Source: Siculibacillus lacustris
GTDB taxonomy: Bacteria; Pseudomonadota; Alphaproteobacteria; Rhizobiales; Ancalomicrobiaceae
Length of the DNA stretch: 64,000 nt
Assembly: GCF_004328075.1 (NCBI RefSeq)
Contig: NZ_SJFN01000007.1
Location: 81,633 to 145,632 of the forward strand
Direction of reading: 5' to 3'
Made by a program: the position numbers and the translations under genes. Below the pieces are notes generated by a model, which was not told the origin of the DNA, made no database searches, and was given only the letters and a program-made list of their open reading frames with translations. Of this stretch, positions 16,356-25,422 are shown piece after piece (position 1 is the first letter of the stretch; each line of letters begins with the position of its first letter).

Positions 16356-17222
16356 TCAGGACACGTCGCCGGGCGTGACCCGCGACGCCGCGGCGAGCGG
16401 AGCGACGACGCCGCCGAGATATTGGGCGGGCCGGCGCAGGGCCGGATCGAAGGGCGAGACCCGCGCACCGATGATCGCCGCCTCACGCCGCAGCAGCTCG
16501 ATCACCGTCGGGCGCCGGTCGGGGCCGAGGCGTTCCTTGAGCGTACCGACGCTGAGTGCGGCGACGACCCGGCCGTTGGTGTCGAAGATCGGCACGGCGA
16601 CGCCGGTCATCCCCGGAATGATCCCGGTCTCGACGCCGCTGTAGCCCTGGGCCACGGCGCGGGCGATCTCGGTGCGCAGCACCACCTCGTCCATCGCCCC
16701 CATGTCGAGCAGCCGCGGGATGTTGAAGCGGATCACCTCCTCGCGCTCCTCCTCGGGCAGGAACGCCAGAATCACCAGCGAGCCCTGGCCGATGCCGAGC
16801 GGGATGCGGCCGCCGATGTCGCCGGTGAAGGAGCGGATCGGGAACGGGCCCTCGGCGCGATCGACGCAGACCGCGTGGAAGCCGCTGCGCACCAGGAGGA
16901 ACACCGTGTCGTTGAGGGTCGCCGAGAGGTGGATCAGATGCGGTCGGCAGATGTCGCGCAGATTGTCCGGATTGGCGGCGCAGGCGGCGAGCGAGAAGAA
17001 GTCGAGCGACAGGCGATAGCGGCGCTCGGTGGTCTGGTCGACGAAGCGCTCGGCGATCAGCGACTTCAGCAATCGGTGGGTGGTGGCCTCGCTGGCGGTA
17101 CAGGCCTCGGCGATGTCGGACAGGCGCATGCCGCCGACCGGAGCACTGCCGAGCACCGCCAGGATGCGCAGGCCCCGCTGCAGGCTGGTCGGGGCGGCGA
17201 GGTCGTCTGCCTGTTTCTTCAT
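16356..17222 (-). CDS. IclR-family transcriptional regulator
   Basis: A 288-residue regulator with an N-terminal winged helix (SLQRGLRILAVLG, then DIAEACTASEATTHRLLKSL, about residues 10-70) and a C-terminal GAF-like effector domain (about 90-265) containing the IclR segment GVAVPIFDTNGRVVAALSVG. GGGAG lies about 9 bases before the ATG at 17222. It is divergent from the SDR/dehydrogenase/transporter genes, with a clear inverted repeat in between (17253-17271), so it probably represses or activates that catabolic operon. Confidence 0.9.
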   Translation of the reverse strand: MKKQADDLAAPTSLQRGLRILAVLGSAPVGGMRLSDIAEACTASEATTHRLLKSLIAERFVDQTTERRYRLSLDFFSLAACAANPDNLRDICRPHLIHLSATLNDTVFLLVRSGFHAVCVDRAEGPFPIRSFTGDIGGRIPLGIGQGSLVILAFLPEEEREEVIRFNIPRLLDMGAMDEVVLRTEIARAVAQGYSGVETGIIPGMTGVAVPIFDTNGRVVAALSVGTLKERLGPDRRPTVIELLRREAAIIGARVSPFDPALRRPAQYLGGVVAPLAAASRVTPGDVS

Positions 17223-17252
17223 CCGAAACGACTCCCGTTCATTCCTTGAGCA

Positions 17253-17271
17253 AATTCCATTGAGTGGAATT
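17253..17271. promoter_or_regulatory. Inverted repeat, candidate IclR operator
   Basis: AATTCCA and TGGAATT form perfect 7-bp arms around the 5-base spacer TTGAG. A third copy of the half-site AATTCCA occurs at 17283-17289. The repeat lies between the divergent IclR and SDR genes. IclR-family operators are often short palindromes of this kind, with a GGAA/TTCC core. Confidence 0.6.
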
Positions 17272-17306
17272 CTTTGCTCCAAAATTCCATTTATCAAGAG
17301 ATCAAA

Positions 17307-17312
17307 TTGACA
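17307..17312 (+). promoter_or_regulatory. Candidate -35 box of the SDR operon
   Basis: A perfect TTGACA lies 55 bases before the SDR start and downstream of the inverted repeat. No convincing -10 hexamer is seen 16-18 bases later, so this is only half of a promoter and may depend on an activator. Confidence 0.3.
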
Positions 17313-17366
17313 GACGGCGTTTTTTGATCGGAAATCAGAAAAATCCCTTACGAGGCTGTCGATCGA

Positions 17367-18065
17367 ATGACCAGAGTGGCGATGATATCGGGAGCGAACC
17401 GCGGCATCGGCCTGGCGGTGGCCCGGGCCCTGCGGGCCGACGGCTTCGCCCTGTCGCTGGGGGTGCGGCGGCCCGAGACGGTGGCCGCGCTGTTCCCCGA
17501 GGACGGGCCGGCGGTGGTCGCGCTGCCCTACGAGGCGGCCGAGCGGGGCGCCGGCGACGCCTGGGTGGCGGCGACGCTCGCACGCTTCGGACGGATCGAC
17601 GTGCTGGTCGCCAATGCCGGCATCGCCCCCTTCGTCGGGCTCGAGGACGGCGCCGACGACGACCTCGACACGATGTTCGAGATCAACGTCAAGGCGCCGT
17701 TCCGGCTGATCCGCGCGGCGCTGCCGGCCCTCAAGGCCTGCGGCACCGGCCGGGTGGTGACCGTCGCGTCGCTGTCGGGCAAGCGCGTGCTGGGGCTCAA
17801 CGCCGGTTACCAGATGTCGAAATTCGCGGTGGTGGGGCTGACCCACGCGGTGCGCCGGCTCGGCTTCGAGCACGGCATCCGCGCCACCGCGCTGTGCCCG
17901 GGCTACGTCGCCACCGACCTCACCGCCGGCGTCACCGAGATCCCTGCCGCGGCGATGACCGCGCCCGAAGATCTCGCCCGCCTCGTCGCCACCGTGGTCG
18001 CGCTGCCCAACACCGCCTCGGTCGCCGAACTCCTCGTCAACTGCCGCTACGAGACCACGCTGTGA
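17367..18065 (+). CDS. Short-chain dehydrogenase/reductase
   Basis: A 232-residue SDR. The cofactor motif SGANRGIGLAVA is at about residues 8-19, NAG at about 87, the catalytic serine in VASLSG and the Tyr-x3-Lys pair in YQMSKFA near 150. The acidic/basic pattern after the second strand (GVRRPET) suggests NADP(H). It is the first gene of a tightly packed operon (overlaps of a few bases) with a three-subunit Fe-S/FAD dehydrogenase, so it probably oxidises or reduces an alcohol or keto intermediate in the same catabolic route. Substrate unknown. Confidence 0.85.
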   Translation: MTRVAMISGANRGIGLAVARALRADGFALSLGVRRPETVAALFPEDGPAVVALPYEAAERGAGDAWVAATLARFGRIDVLVANAGIAPFVGLEDGADDDLDTMFEINVKAPFRLIRAALPALKACGTGRVVTVASLSGKRVLGLNAGYQMSKFAVVGLTHAVRRLGFEHGIRATALCPGYVATDLTAGVTEIPAAAMTAPEDLARLVATVVALPNTASVAELLVNCRYETTL

Positions 18066-18379
18066 AGAACCCCGTCGCCGCCGCTACGCCCCTGTTCCAC
18101 CGTCTGGTGCCGCGCGCCGGTCCGCCGGTGCCGATCACCATCGACGGCGAACCGGTCGAAGCCCAGACCGGCGATCTCTTGATCACCGCAATTCTGACCC
18201 ATCGCCCCCATCTCCGGCGCTTCGAATTCGCGGCCGGCATGCGCGCCGGCTTCTGCCTGATGGCCGGCTGTCAGGACTGCTGGGTCCAGCTCGCCGACGG
18301 CCGCCGGGTGCGCTCGTGCTCGACGCCGGTCGAAGCCGGCATGGCGGTGATCATCGGGGAGGACCCGCAGGATGCTTGA
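18062..18379 (+). CDS. Small [2Fe-2S] subunit of amine/imino acid dehydrogenase
   Basis: A 105-residue plant-type ferredoxin-like subunit. Cysteines in FCLMAGCQDC and a later CS in RVRSCST supply the C-x4-C-x2-C...C pattern of HcnA/OoxC-type small subunits. It starts with GTG at 18062, overlapping the SDR stop, and its end overlaps the start of the next gene by 8 bases. In opine oxidases, hydrogen cyanide synthase and hydroxyproline or proline dehydrogenases, this subunit passes electrons between the two flavoproteins. Confidence 0.82.
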   Translation: MKNPVAAATPLFHRLVPRAGPPVPITIDGEPVEAQTGDLLITAILTHRPHLRRFEFAAGMRAGFCLMAGCQDCWVQLADGRRVRSCSTPVEAGMAVIIGEDPQDA

Positions 18380-19748
18380 CGTGGCGAAGCGCGATCCGGC
18401 GATCGTGGTGGTCGGCGCCGGTCCGGCCGGGCTGCGGGCGGTCGAGACCCTGGCCGCGGCCGGCCTCAGGCCGATCCTGATCGACGAGGCGCCGCGCCCC
18501 GGCGGCCAGATCTATCGCCAGCCGCCGGTCGGCGCCGAGCGCCCGGCGCGCGACCTCTACGGCTTCGAAGCGCCCAAGGCGGTGGCCCTGCATCGCCTCC
18601 TCGACCGGCTCGGCGACCGGGTCGACCACCGCCCCGACACGCTGGCCTGGAGCCTGCTCGAGAACCGTCTCGACCTGCTGTCGGCCGGCAGTTTCGACCA
18701 GATCGACTTCGACCGGGTGATCCTGGCGACCGGGGCGATGGACCGCGTCCTGCCCTTTGCCGGCTGGACCACGCCGGGGGTGTTCACCCTCGGCGCGGCG
18801 CAGATCGCGCTGAAGGCCCAAGGGGTGGCGATCGGCCGCCGGGTGGCGCTGGTCGGCGCCGGGCCGCTGTTGCCGCTGGTCGCCCATCAATATCTGAAGG
18901 CCGGGGCGGAGATCGCCGCCGTCCTCGACGTGACGCCGCTGGCGCCGAAGATCCGCCACGGCCTCGGCCTGGCTTGGCAGCCGGCGACGCTGCTGAAGGG
19001 CCTGTGGTACACCGCCCACATCACGCTCGCCGGCCACCCGATCCGATTCGGCGTCAAATCCTTGCGGGTCGAGGGCGGCGCGCGGGTCGAGGCGCTGGTG
19101 TGGACCGACGGCCGCGGGCGCGAACACCGGGTCGCCTGCGACGCGGTCGGCGCGTCCTTCGGACTGCGCAGCGAGGCCCAGCTCGCCGATCTCGCCGGCT
19201 GCCGCTTCACCTTCGACGCGGTCACCCGCCAGTGGCAGCCGGAGCGCGATCCCGAAGGCCGGTCGAGCCGGGCCGACGTCTATCTCGCCGGCGACGGCGC
19301 GGCGATCGGCGGTGCCGATGTCGCGGAGCTGGCCGGCGAACGCACCGCGCTGACGCTGCTCGCCGATCTCGGCCGGCCGGTCGACGCGTCCCGCGTCGCG
19401 CTGCTCGATCGCCGCCTCGCCCGCCAGCGCCGGTTCCGCGCGGCGCTCGAAGCGGCCTATCCCTTCCCCGGCCATCTCCTCGACGCGGTGCCGGACGACG
19501 AGATGGTGTGCCGCTGCGAGGGCATCACGGTCGGTCGCCTGCGCGACACCGCGAAGGTCCGCGAAGCCCATGAGATGAACCGCCTCAAGGCCTTCACCCG
19601 CATCGGCATGGGCCGCTGCCAGGGCCGGGTGTGCGGTCAGGCGGCCGCCGAGATCCTGGCGCGGACGCTGGCGAGCGAGCCGGCGGCGGTCGGCCGGTTG
19701 CGCGGCAATCCGCCGGTCAAACCGATCCCGGTCAAGGAGACGCTGTGA
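18372..19748 (+). CDS. FAD/NAD-type dehydrogenase subunit with C-terminal BFD [2Fe-2S] domain
   Basis: A 458-residue flavoprotein of the SoxA-alpha/OoxA/HcnB group. The N-terminal FAD motif is IVVVGAGPAGLRAVETL (about residues 11-27); a second Rossmann motif VALVGAGPLLPLVA lies near 158. The C-terminal part has the BFD-like cysteine set MVCRCEGITVGRL and GRCQGRVCG, which binds a [2Fe-2S] cluster. Such proteins pair with the small ferredoxin-like subunit and a glycine-oxidase-like subunit to oxidise opines, proline, hydroxyproline or sarcosine-like amines. Gene overlaps on both sides indicate one complex. Confidence 0.85.
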   Translation: MLDVAKRDPAIVVVGAGPAGLRAVETLAAAGLRPILIDEAPRPGGQIYRQPPVGAERPARDLYGFEAPKAVALHRLLDRLGDRVDHRPDTLAWSLLENRLDLLSAGSFDQIDFDRVILATGAMDRVLPFAGWTTPGVFTLGAAQIALKAQGVAIGRRVALVGAGPLLPLVAHQYLKAGAEIAAVLDVTPLAPKIRHGLGLAWQPATLLKGLWYTAHITLAGHPIRFGVKSLRVEGGARVEALVWTDGRGREHRVACDAVGASFGLRSEAQLADLAGCRFTFDAVTRQWQPERDPEGRSSRADVYLAGDGAAIGGADVAELAGERTALTLLADLGRPVDASRVALLDRRLARQRRFRAALEAAYPFPGHLLDAVPDDEMVCRCEGITVGRLRDTAKVREAHEMNRLKAFTRIGMGRCQGRVCGQAAAEILARTLASEPAAVGRLRGNPPVKPIPVKETL

Positions 19749-20902
19749 TGGTCGAACGTCTCGACGTCGATGTGGCGATCGTCGGTGGAGGCACCGCGGC
19801 CTGCGCCGCCGCGGTCGCACTCCGGGGCCACGGCCTGACGGTGGCGGTGCTGGAGAAGCGTCGCTGCGGCGCCGGTGCGTCCGGCGTCAATTTCGGCGGC
19901 GTGCGCCAGCAGGGCCGGGACTTACGCGAACTGCCGCTCGCCCGCCGCTCGCGCACCCTGTGGGACGGCCTCTCCGCCCTGCTCGGCGAGGACGTCGAAT
20001 TCGAAGTCAGCGGCCACATCAAGCTCGCCCGCTCCGAGGCCGATCTCGCCGATCTCGAAGCCTACCGGCTCGCCGCGCAGGAGTACGGCCTCGAGCTGAC
20101 CATGCTCGGCGCCAACGCGGTCCATGCCGAACTGCCGTGGCTCGGCGAGAAGGTGCTCGGCGCCTCGCTGTCGCCGACCGACGGGCAGGCCAATCCGCGG
20201 GTGGTCGGGCCGGCCTATGCCCGGCTCGCCCGCCGCCTCGGCGCCGAGATCCGCGAATTCACGCCGGTGACCGGTGCGGTGGCGACCGGCCGCGGTTTCG
20301 AGATCGAGGCGCAAGGGCTGACGGTGACCGCCCGCCATCTGATCAACGCCGCCGGGGCCGGGGGTGGATTGCTGGCCACCGCCTTCGGCGAGACGGTGCC
20401 GGTGACGCCGCTGTCGCCCAACATGCTGGTGACCGAGCCCTTGCCCTATTTCATCTCGCGCTCGATCGGGGTGTGCGGCGGCGACGTCTACATCCGCCAG
20501 ACGCGGCGCGGCAATGCGATCTTCGGCGGCGGCCACGGCTGGCAGGACGTCGAGCTCGGGTTCGGCCGGCCGACCGCCGAGCAGTCGCTCGACGGCATGC
20601 GACGGACCCTGCAACTGGTGCCGAGCCTCGCCCAGGCCAACGTCATCCGCACCTGGTCGGGCTTCGACGGCCAGATGCCCGACCACATCCCGGTGATCGG
20701 GCCGTCGGCGACGACACCCGGGCTGATCCACGCCTTCGGCTTCTCCGGCCACGGCTTCCAGCTCGGGCCGGTGATCGGGCTGATCCTCGCCGAACTGGTG
20801 ACGGATGGCCGCACGCCCTCGCCGATCGAGCCTTTCGCGATCACCCGTTTCCGCGACATGCCCACAGCGACCAGCGCGGAGGCCGCTCACACCGAACACT
20901 GA
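19748..20902 (+). CDS. DAO-family FAD oxidoreductase, catalytic subunit
   Basis: A 384-residue FAD-dependent amine oxidoreductase (D-amino acid oxidase/OoxB/HcnC type). The dinucleotide motif is VAIVGGGTAACAAAVAL (about residues 8-24), and the C-terminal FAD motif is HAFGFSGHGFQLGP near 340. It is the subunit expected to take electrons from the substrate. Its start overlaps the stop of the BFD subunit (TGATG). The family-5 binding protein follows 81 bases later, so the substrate is probably brought in by the transporter encoded downstream: an opine, a modified amino acid or a small peptide-like compound. Confidence 0.86.
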   Translation: MVERLDVDVAIVGGGTAACAAAVALRGHGLTVAVLEKRRCGAGASGVNFGGVRQQGRDLRELPLARRSRTLWDGLSALLGEDVEFEVSGHIKLARSEADLADLEAYRLAAQEYGLELTMLGANAVHAELPWLGEKVLGASLSPTDGQANPRVVGPAYARLARRLGAEIREFTPVTGAVATGRGFEIEAQGLTVTARHLINAAGAGGGLLATAFGETVPVTPLSPNMLVTEPLPYFISRSIGVCGGDVYIRQTRRGNAIFGGGHGWQDVELGFGRPTAEQSLDGMRRTLQLVPSLAQANVIRTWSGFDGQMPDHIPVIGPSATTPGLIHAFGFSGHGFQLGPVIGLILAELVTDGRTPSPIEPFAITRFRDMPTATSAEAAHTEH

Positions 20903-20983
20903 GCTTCGCGCTCCGCGGCGCGGCTCGCTCCACCAGACCATCGACCGGGCCCGGTCGCGTCCCTAGCAAAGAGGAACCGCACG

Positions 20984-22522
20984 ATGAAGCGACACATCTT
21001 CGCCACCGCCGCGATACTGCTGGCGAGCTTCGCCACGGCGCGCGCCGAAACCGTGCTGAACATCGGCATGGCGGCCGCCGACATCGGCCAGATCGACCCG
21101 CATCGCGCCACCACTACCCAGGACAAGCCGGTGGTGTCGTGGATCTTCAACGGCCTGGTGCGCTTCAAGCCCGGCTCGGCCAGCCTCGAGACGCTGGAGC
21201 CCGACCTCGCCACCAGCTGGGACAAGAGCGCCGACGGCAAGACCTGGATCTTCCACCTGCGCTCGGGCGTGAAGTTCCACGGCGACTGGGGCGAGATGAC
21301 CGCCGAGGACGTGGTCTATTCGCTGAAGCGCGCCGCCGACGGCAAGACCTCGGCCTTCGCCCCCGACTATGCGGTGGTCGAGAGCATCGAAGCGGTCGAT
21401 CCGGTGACGGTCAAGATCGTGCTGAAGAAGCCGATCCCGGCGCTGCTCGGTCTGGTCGCCAACTACCACGGCGGCAACATCGTCTCGAAGAAGGCGGCCG
21501 AGGCGCTGGGCGCCGACTTCCGCACCAAGCCGGTCGGCACCGGGCCGTTCCAGATCGTCGAGTACAAGTCCAACGAGAGCCTGACGCTGATCTCGAACCC
21601 CAATTACTTCCGCGGCAAGCCGAAGATCGACAAGATCGTCTATCGCTTCATCCCGGCCGACGCGTCGCGCGATCTCGCCTTCTCCTCGGGCGAACTCGAC
21701 ATCGTCTACGGCCGCCAGGATCAGCGTTGGGTCGAGCGCTTCTCCAAGGAGCCCGGCACGGTCGTCGAAGTGGTCAAGCCGTCGGAACTGGCGACCCTCT
21801 ATCTCAACGAGGGCATGAAGCCGCTCGACGACAAGCGGGTGCGTCAGGCGATCGCCTATGCCATCGACCGGCCGCAGATCGCCGGCTTCAAGGGTGCGGC
21901 GACCGCCGTTCCCGCCGTCTCGGTGGTGCCGACCGGGTATCTCGGCACCGACGAGAAGGCCAAGCTGTTCCCGAACGACATCGCCAAGGCCAAGGCGCTG
22001 CTGACCGAGGCCGGCTATCCCAACGGCGTGGCGATCAAGGTGATCCAGACCAGCCTACCGACCATGCTCAACTCGATGCAGATCGTGCAGAGCCAGCTCA
22101 AGAAGGCCGGCATCGACCTGCAGTTCGAAGTGGTCGACCATCAGTCGTTCCATTCGCAGATCCGCAAGGACCTGTCGGGTGCGGTCTATTACTCGGCGGC
22201 GCGCTTCCCGGTCGCCGACGTCTACCTGCGCCAGTTCTTCCATTCGGACTCGATCGTCGGCAAGCCGACGGCGGTGACCAACTTCTCCCACTGCGCGGTG
22301 GCCGACGCCGAAATCGACGCCGCGGCGATCGAGGGCGATGCCGCCAAGCAGAAGGAACTGTGGAAGACCGCCCAGGCCAAGATCATCGAGGACGTCTGCG
22401 CGGTGCCGCTGTTCGAGCAGCTCCAGGTGTGGGCGCGCAAGACCACCGTCGACTACGGCTACACCTTCGAAGGGGCGATCCACCTCGGCCCGGTGATCAC
22501 CGAGGCGACCACCAAGAAGTGA
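20984..22522 (+). CDS. Family-5 extracellular solute-binding protein (peptide/opine)
   Basis: A 512-residue periplasmic binding protein of the DppA/OppA/NikA family. A Sec signal peptide spans residues 1-21 (MKRHIFATAAILLASFATARA). The family segment QIDPHRATTTQDKPV, the repeat of SBP_bac_5 motifs (LEPDLATSW, TWIFHLRSGVKFHDG-like) and the length are typical. GAGGA lies about 10 bases upstream of the ATG. The following permeases and ATPases complete the transporter. The neighbouring three-subunit dehydrogenase suggests the cargo is an opine or amino acid derivative rather than nutrient peptides in general. Confidence 0.88.
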   Translation: MKRHIFATAAILLASFATARAETVLNIGMAAADIGQIDPHRATTTQDKPVVSWIFNGLVRFKPGSASLETLEPDLATSWDKSADGKTWIFHLRSGVKFHGDWGEMTAEDVVYSLKRAADGKTSAFAPDYAVVESIEAVDPVTVKIVLKKPIPALLGLVANYHGGNIVSKKAAEALGADFRTKPVGTGPFQIVEYKSNESLTLISNPNYFRGKPKIDKIVYRFIPADASRDLAFSSGELDIVYGRQDQRWVERFSKEPGTVVEVVKPSELATLYLNEGMKPLDDKRVRQAIAYAIDRPQIAGFKGAATAVPAVSVVPTGYLGTDEKAKLFPNDIAKAKALLTEAGYPNGVAIKVIQTSLPTMLNSMQIVQSQLKKAGIDLQFEVVDHQSFHSQIRKDLSGAVYYSAARFPVADVYLRQFFHSDSIVGKPTAVTNFSHCAVADAEIDAAAIEGDAAKQKELWKTAQAKIIEDVCAVPLFEQLQVWARKTTVDYGYTFEGAIHLGPVITEATTKK

Positions 22523-22530
22523 CCCGTCTT

Positions 22531-22565
22531 CCGTCGGTGCCGGCCTCCGGGGCCGGCACCGACGG
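22531..22565 (+). repeat. Perfect 15-bp intercistronic stem-loop
   Basis: CCGTCGGTGCCGGCC and GGCCGGCACCGACGG pair perfectly around the loop TCCGG. It lies 8 bases after the stop of the binding-protein gene and 42 bases before the permease start, with no T-run. Hairpins in this place usually protect the binding-protein message from 3' exonucleases, so that binding protein is made in excess over permeases. Confidence 0.7.
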
Positions 22566-22607
22566 AACCCTTCCGATCAGGTCGTCACCGAGCGGGGTGC
22601 TCCAGCG

Positions 22608-23549
22608 ATGCTGCGATTCGTGATCAAACGGCTGCTCTTGGCGATCCCGACGCTGTGGGCCGTGCTGACCACCGTGTTCGTGCTGGTCCGGGTGGTCCCC
22701 GGCGACCCGACGATCATCATCCTCGGCGATCAGGCCTCGGAAGCCTCGCGCATGGAACTGCGCCAGCGGCTCGGGCTCGGCAAGTCGATCCTGTCGCAGT
22801 ATTTCGACTTCATGGGCCAGATCCTGCACGGCGACCTCGGCCGGTCCTTGGCCACCAACCGGCCGATCGTCGACGACGTGCTGGCGGTGCTGCCCTACAC
22901 GATCGAACTGACCATCGCCTCGCTGATCGTCGGCACGGTGATCGGCATCCCCCTCGGGGTGCTGGCGGCGGAGCGGCGCGACGGCCCGGCCGACTGGTTC
23001 GCCCGGATCTTCTCGCTGGCCGGCGTGTCCTTCCCGGCCTTCGTCTCGGGCATCCTGCTGCTGATGGTGTTCTCGGTGCAGTTGCGCTGGTTCCCGGTGA
23101 TCTCCTCGGCCAATGCCGCCGATCCGCTCGAACGACTGCGCGCCCTGGTGCTGCCGTCGGTCAATCTCGGCCTGCTGATGGTCGCCTATGTCACCCGCGT
23201 CACCCGCTCGGGGATGCTCAAGGCGCTGGGCGAGGACTATGTCCGCACCGCCCGATCGAAGGGCCTGCCCTACCGGATCGTGGTGTGGCGCCATGCCTTC
23301 CGCAACGTGCTGGTGCCGATCGTCACCGTCGTCGGGCTCTATCTCGGGGTGCTGATCGGCAATGCGGTGCTGACCGAGATCGTGTTCAACCGGCCGGGCA
23401 TCGGCAAACTGATCGTCACCGCGCTGAACCAGCGCGACTACACCCTCCTCCAGGGGCTGATGGTGGTCTCGGCCTTCGCCATCGTGGTGGCGAACATCCT
23501 GACCGACCTGACCTATGGCCTCGTCGACCCGCGGGTGAAGACGCAATGA
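22608..23549 (+). CDS. Peptide/opine ABC permease (DppB type)
   Basis: A 313-residue permease beginning MLRFVIKRLLLAIPTLWAVL, the hallmark N-terminus of DppB-type permeases, with GDPT in the first periplasmic loop and six membrane segments. The cytoplasmic coupling segment EDYVRTARSKGLPYRIVVW (EAA loop) contacts the ATPases. It overlaps the DppC-type gene by four bases (ATGA). It forms the channel together with the next gene product. Confidence 0.9.
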   Translation: MLRFVIKRLLLAIPTLWAVLTTVFVLVRVVPGDPTIIILGDQASEASRMELRQRLGLGKSILSQYFDFMGQILHGDLGRSLATNRPIVDDVLAVLPYTIELTIASLIVGTVIGIPLGVLAAERRDGPADWFARIFSLAGVSFPAFVSGILLLMVFSVQLRWFPVISSANAADPLERLRALVLPSVNLGLLMVAYVTRVTRSGMLKALGEDYVRTARSKGLPYRIVVWRHAFRNVLVPIVTVVGLYLGVLIGNAVLTEIVFNRPGIGKLIVTALNQRDYTLLQGLMVVSAFAIVVANILTDLTYGLVDPRVKTQ

Positions 23550-24415
23550 CCGCTGCCGCTCCTCCCGCCCCCCAGCCGCGCCGCCGCCTGTCGGTGCTCG
23601 GCAAGGCCCTGCGCAACGTCGGGCTGGTGCTCGGCGCGGTGATCGTCGTGGCGATGATCGCCGCGGCCCTCGGCGCCCCGTGGATCGCCCCCTACGACCC
23701 CGATGCCCAGGACGTGCTCCTGGTGCTCGGCACGCCGGACTCGGTCCATTGGTTCGGCACCGACGCCTTCGGTCGCGACGTGCTGTCGCGGGTGCTGTGG
23801 GGGGCGCGGGTGTCGCTCTACGTCGGCTTCGTGGCGACCGCCGCCGGGGTGGTGATCGGCACGGTGATCGGCGTGATCTCCGGCTATTACGGCGGCATCG
23901 TCGACCGGCTGGTGGTGGCGGCGACCGACGTGTTGCTGAGCTTCCCGCAGTTGATCATGGGACTGCTGCTGGTCGCGGTGCTCGGCGCGTCGCTGACCAA
24001 CCTGATCATCGCCATCGCGGTGACCGCGGTGCCGGCGTTCATCCGCATGGCGCGCGGCTCGACCCTGGCGATGCGCGAGCGCGACTTCGTCGACGCCTGC
24101 CGCTCGCTCGGCTTCTCCGATTTCCGCATCATGTTCGTGCACGTGCTGCCGAACATCCTCGACGAGTTGGTGGTGATGGCCTCGCTGTGGCTCGCCTCGG
24201 CGATCCGCACCGAATCGACGCTGGCCTTCATCGGCCTGTCGGTGCCGCCGCCGACCGCCACCTGGGGCGGCATCGTGCGCGAGGGCTTCGACAACCTGCT
24301 CGACGGGCCATGGCTGGCGCTGTTCCCGAGCTTGGCGATCCTCGCCGTGATGATCGGTCTCAACATGATCGGCGACGGCCTGCGCGACGCCTCAGACCCG
24401 AGGGCCCCCCAATGA
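23546..24415 (+). CDS. Peptide/opine ABC permease (DppC type)
   Basis: A 289-residue permease with a cytoplasmic proline/arginine-rich N-terminus, a first membrane segment near 28-50, the family segment HWFGTDAFGRDVLSRVLWGA, and the EAA loop RERDFVDACRSLGFSDFRIM. It overlaps both neighbours by four bases. It is the partner of the DppB-type permease. Confidence 0.9.
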   Translation: MTAAAPPAPQPRRRLSVLGKALRNVGLVLGAVIVVAMIAAALGAPWIAPYDPDAQDVLLVLGTPDSVHWFGTDAFGRDVLSRVLWGARVSLYVGFVATAAGVVIGTVIGVISGYYGGIVDRLVVAATDVLLSFPQLIMGLLLVAVLGASLTNLIIAIAVTAVPAFIRMARGSTLAMRERDFVDACRSLGFSDFRIMFVHVLPNILDELVVMASLWLASAIRTESTLAFIGLSVPPPTATWGGIVREGFDNLLDGPWLALFPSLAILAVMIGLNMIGDGLRDASDPRAPQ

Positions 24416-25422
24416 CCGCGATCCCCGCGCCCGCCGCAACCGCGGCCACCGACGGTCCGCCGCTGATCGTCGAACATCTCACCACCTCGATCCATGTCGG
24501 CTCCGATCGCCACGACGTGGTGCGCGACATCTCGTTCTCGATCGGGCCGCGCGAGACGCTGGCGCTGGTCGGAGAATCCGGCTGCGGCAAGAGCATGACG
24601 GCGCTGTCGGTGATGGGGCTGTTGCCGGCCGGCGTCGCTTCGGTGACCGCGGGCCGGATCGTCGTCGACGGCGTCGACATGACCGCCGCCGCCGAGGCCA
24701 AGCGCGAGTCGATGCGCGGCGACCGCATCGGCATGATCTTCCAGGAGCCGATGACCTCGCTCAATCCGGTGCTGCCGATCGGCTTCCAGGTCGGCGAGGC
24801 GCTGATGCAGCACCACGGGCTGACCCGCAAACAGGCGCGCGCCCGGGCCTGCGAGCTGCTCGAACGGGTGCGGGTGCCGGCGGCGGCCGATCGGCTCGAC
24901 GCCTATCCGCACCAGTTCTCCGGCGGCATGCGGCAACGGGTGATGATCGCCCTGGCGCTCGCCTGCCGGCCGCGGGTGCTGATCGCCGACGAGCCGACCA
25001 CCGCGCTCGACGTGACCATCCAGGCGCAGGTGCTGGCGCTGCTCGCCGATCTCCAGGAGAAGGAGGGCCTCGCGGTCCTGCTGATCACCCACAATCTCGG
25101 CGTGGTCGCCTCGGTCGCCGACCGGGTGATGGTGATGTACGGCGGCGACGTGGTCGAGAGCGCGCCGGTCGCCGCCTTCTTCGCACGGCCGACCCATCCC
25201 TATTCCTCGGCGCTGCTCGCCGCGATGCCACGCATCGAGGGCGAGGGCGGCCTGCAACCGATCCCCGGTCAGGTGCCGACGCTGACCGAGATGCCGGTCG
25301 GCTGCCGTTTCCAGAGCCGCTGCCCGCTGCGCATCGACCGCTGCGCACTGTTGCCGCCGCTCGCCGCGGTCGGCGGCGATCCCGATCATCGTGTGCGCTG
25401 CTGGGTGAGGATGGACACATGA
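24412..25422 (+). CDS. Peptide/opine ABC ATPase (DppD type)
   Basis: A 336-residue ATPase with Walker [10 protein letters not shown], signature FSGGMRQRV and Walker [14 protein letters not shown], and a C-terminal oligopeptide-transporter extension with cysteines ([15 protein letters not shown]) that in DppD-type proteins may hold an Fe-S cluster. It overlaps both neighbouring genes by four bases. Confidence 0.9.
   Translation: MTAIPAPAATAATDGPPLIVEHLTTSIHVGSDRHDVVRDISFSIGPRETLALVGESGCGKSMTALSVMGLLPAGVASVTAGRIVVDGVDMTAAAEAKRESMRGDRIGMIFQEPMTSLNPVLPIGFQVGEALMQHHGLTRKQARARACELLERVRVPAAADRLDAYPHQFSGGMRQRVMIALALACRPRVLIADEPTTALDVTIQAQVLALLADLQEKEGLAVLLITHNLGVVASVADRVMVMYGGDVVESAPVAAFFARPTHPYSSALLAAMPRIEGEGGLQPIPGQVPTLTEMPVGCRFQSRCPLRIDRCALLPPLAAVGGDPDHRVRCWVRMDT

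Noticed and set aside
17307..17335. Complete sigma-70 promoter before the SDR operon
   Set aside because: The -35 box is perfect, but no acceptable -10 hexamer follows at 16-18 bp, so only the -35 element is listed with low confidence.
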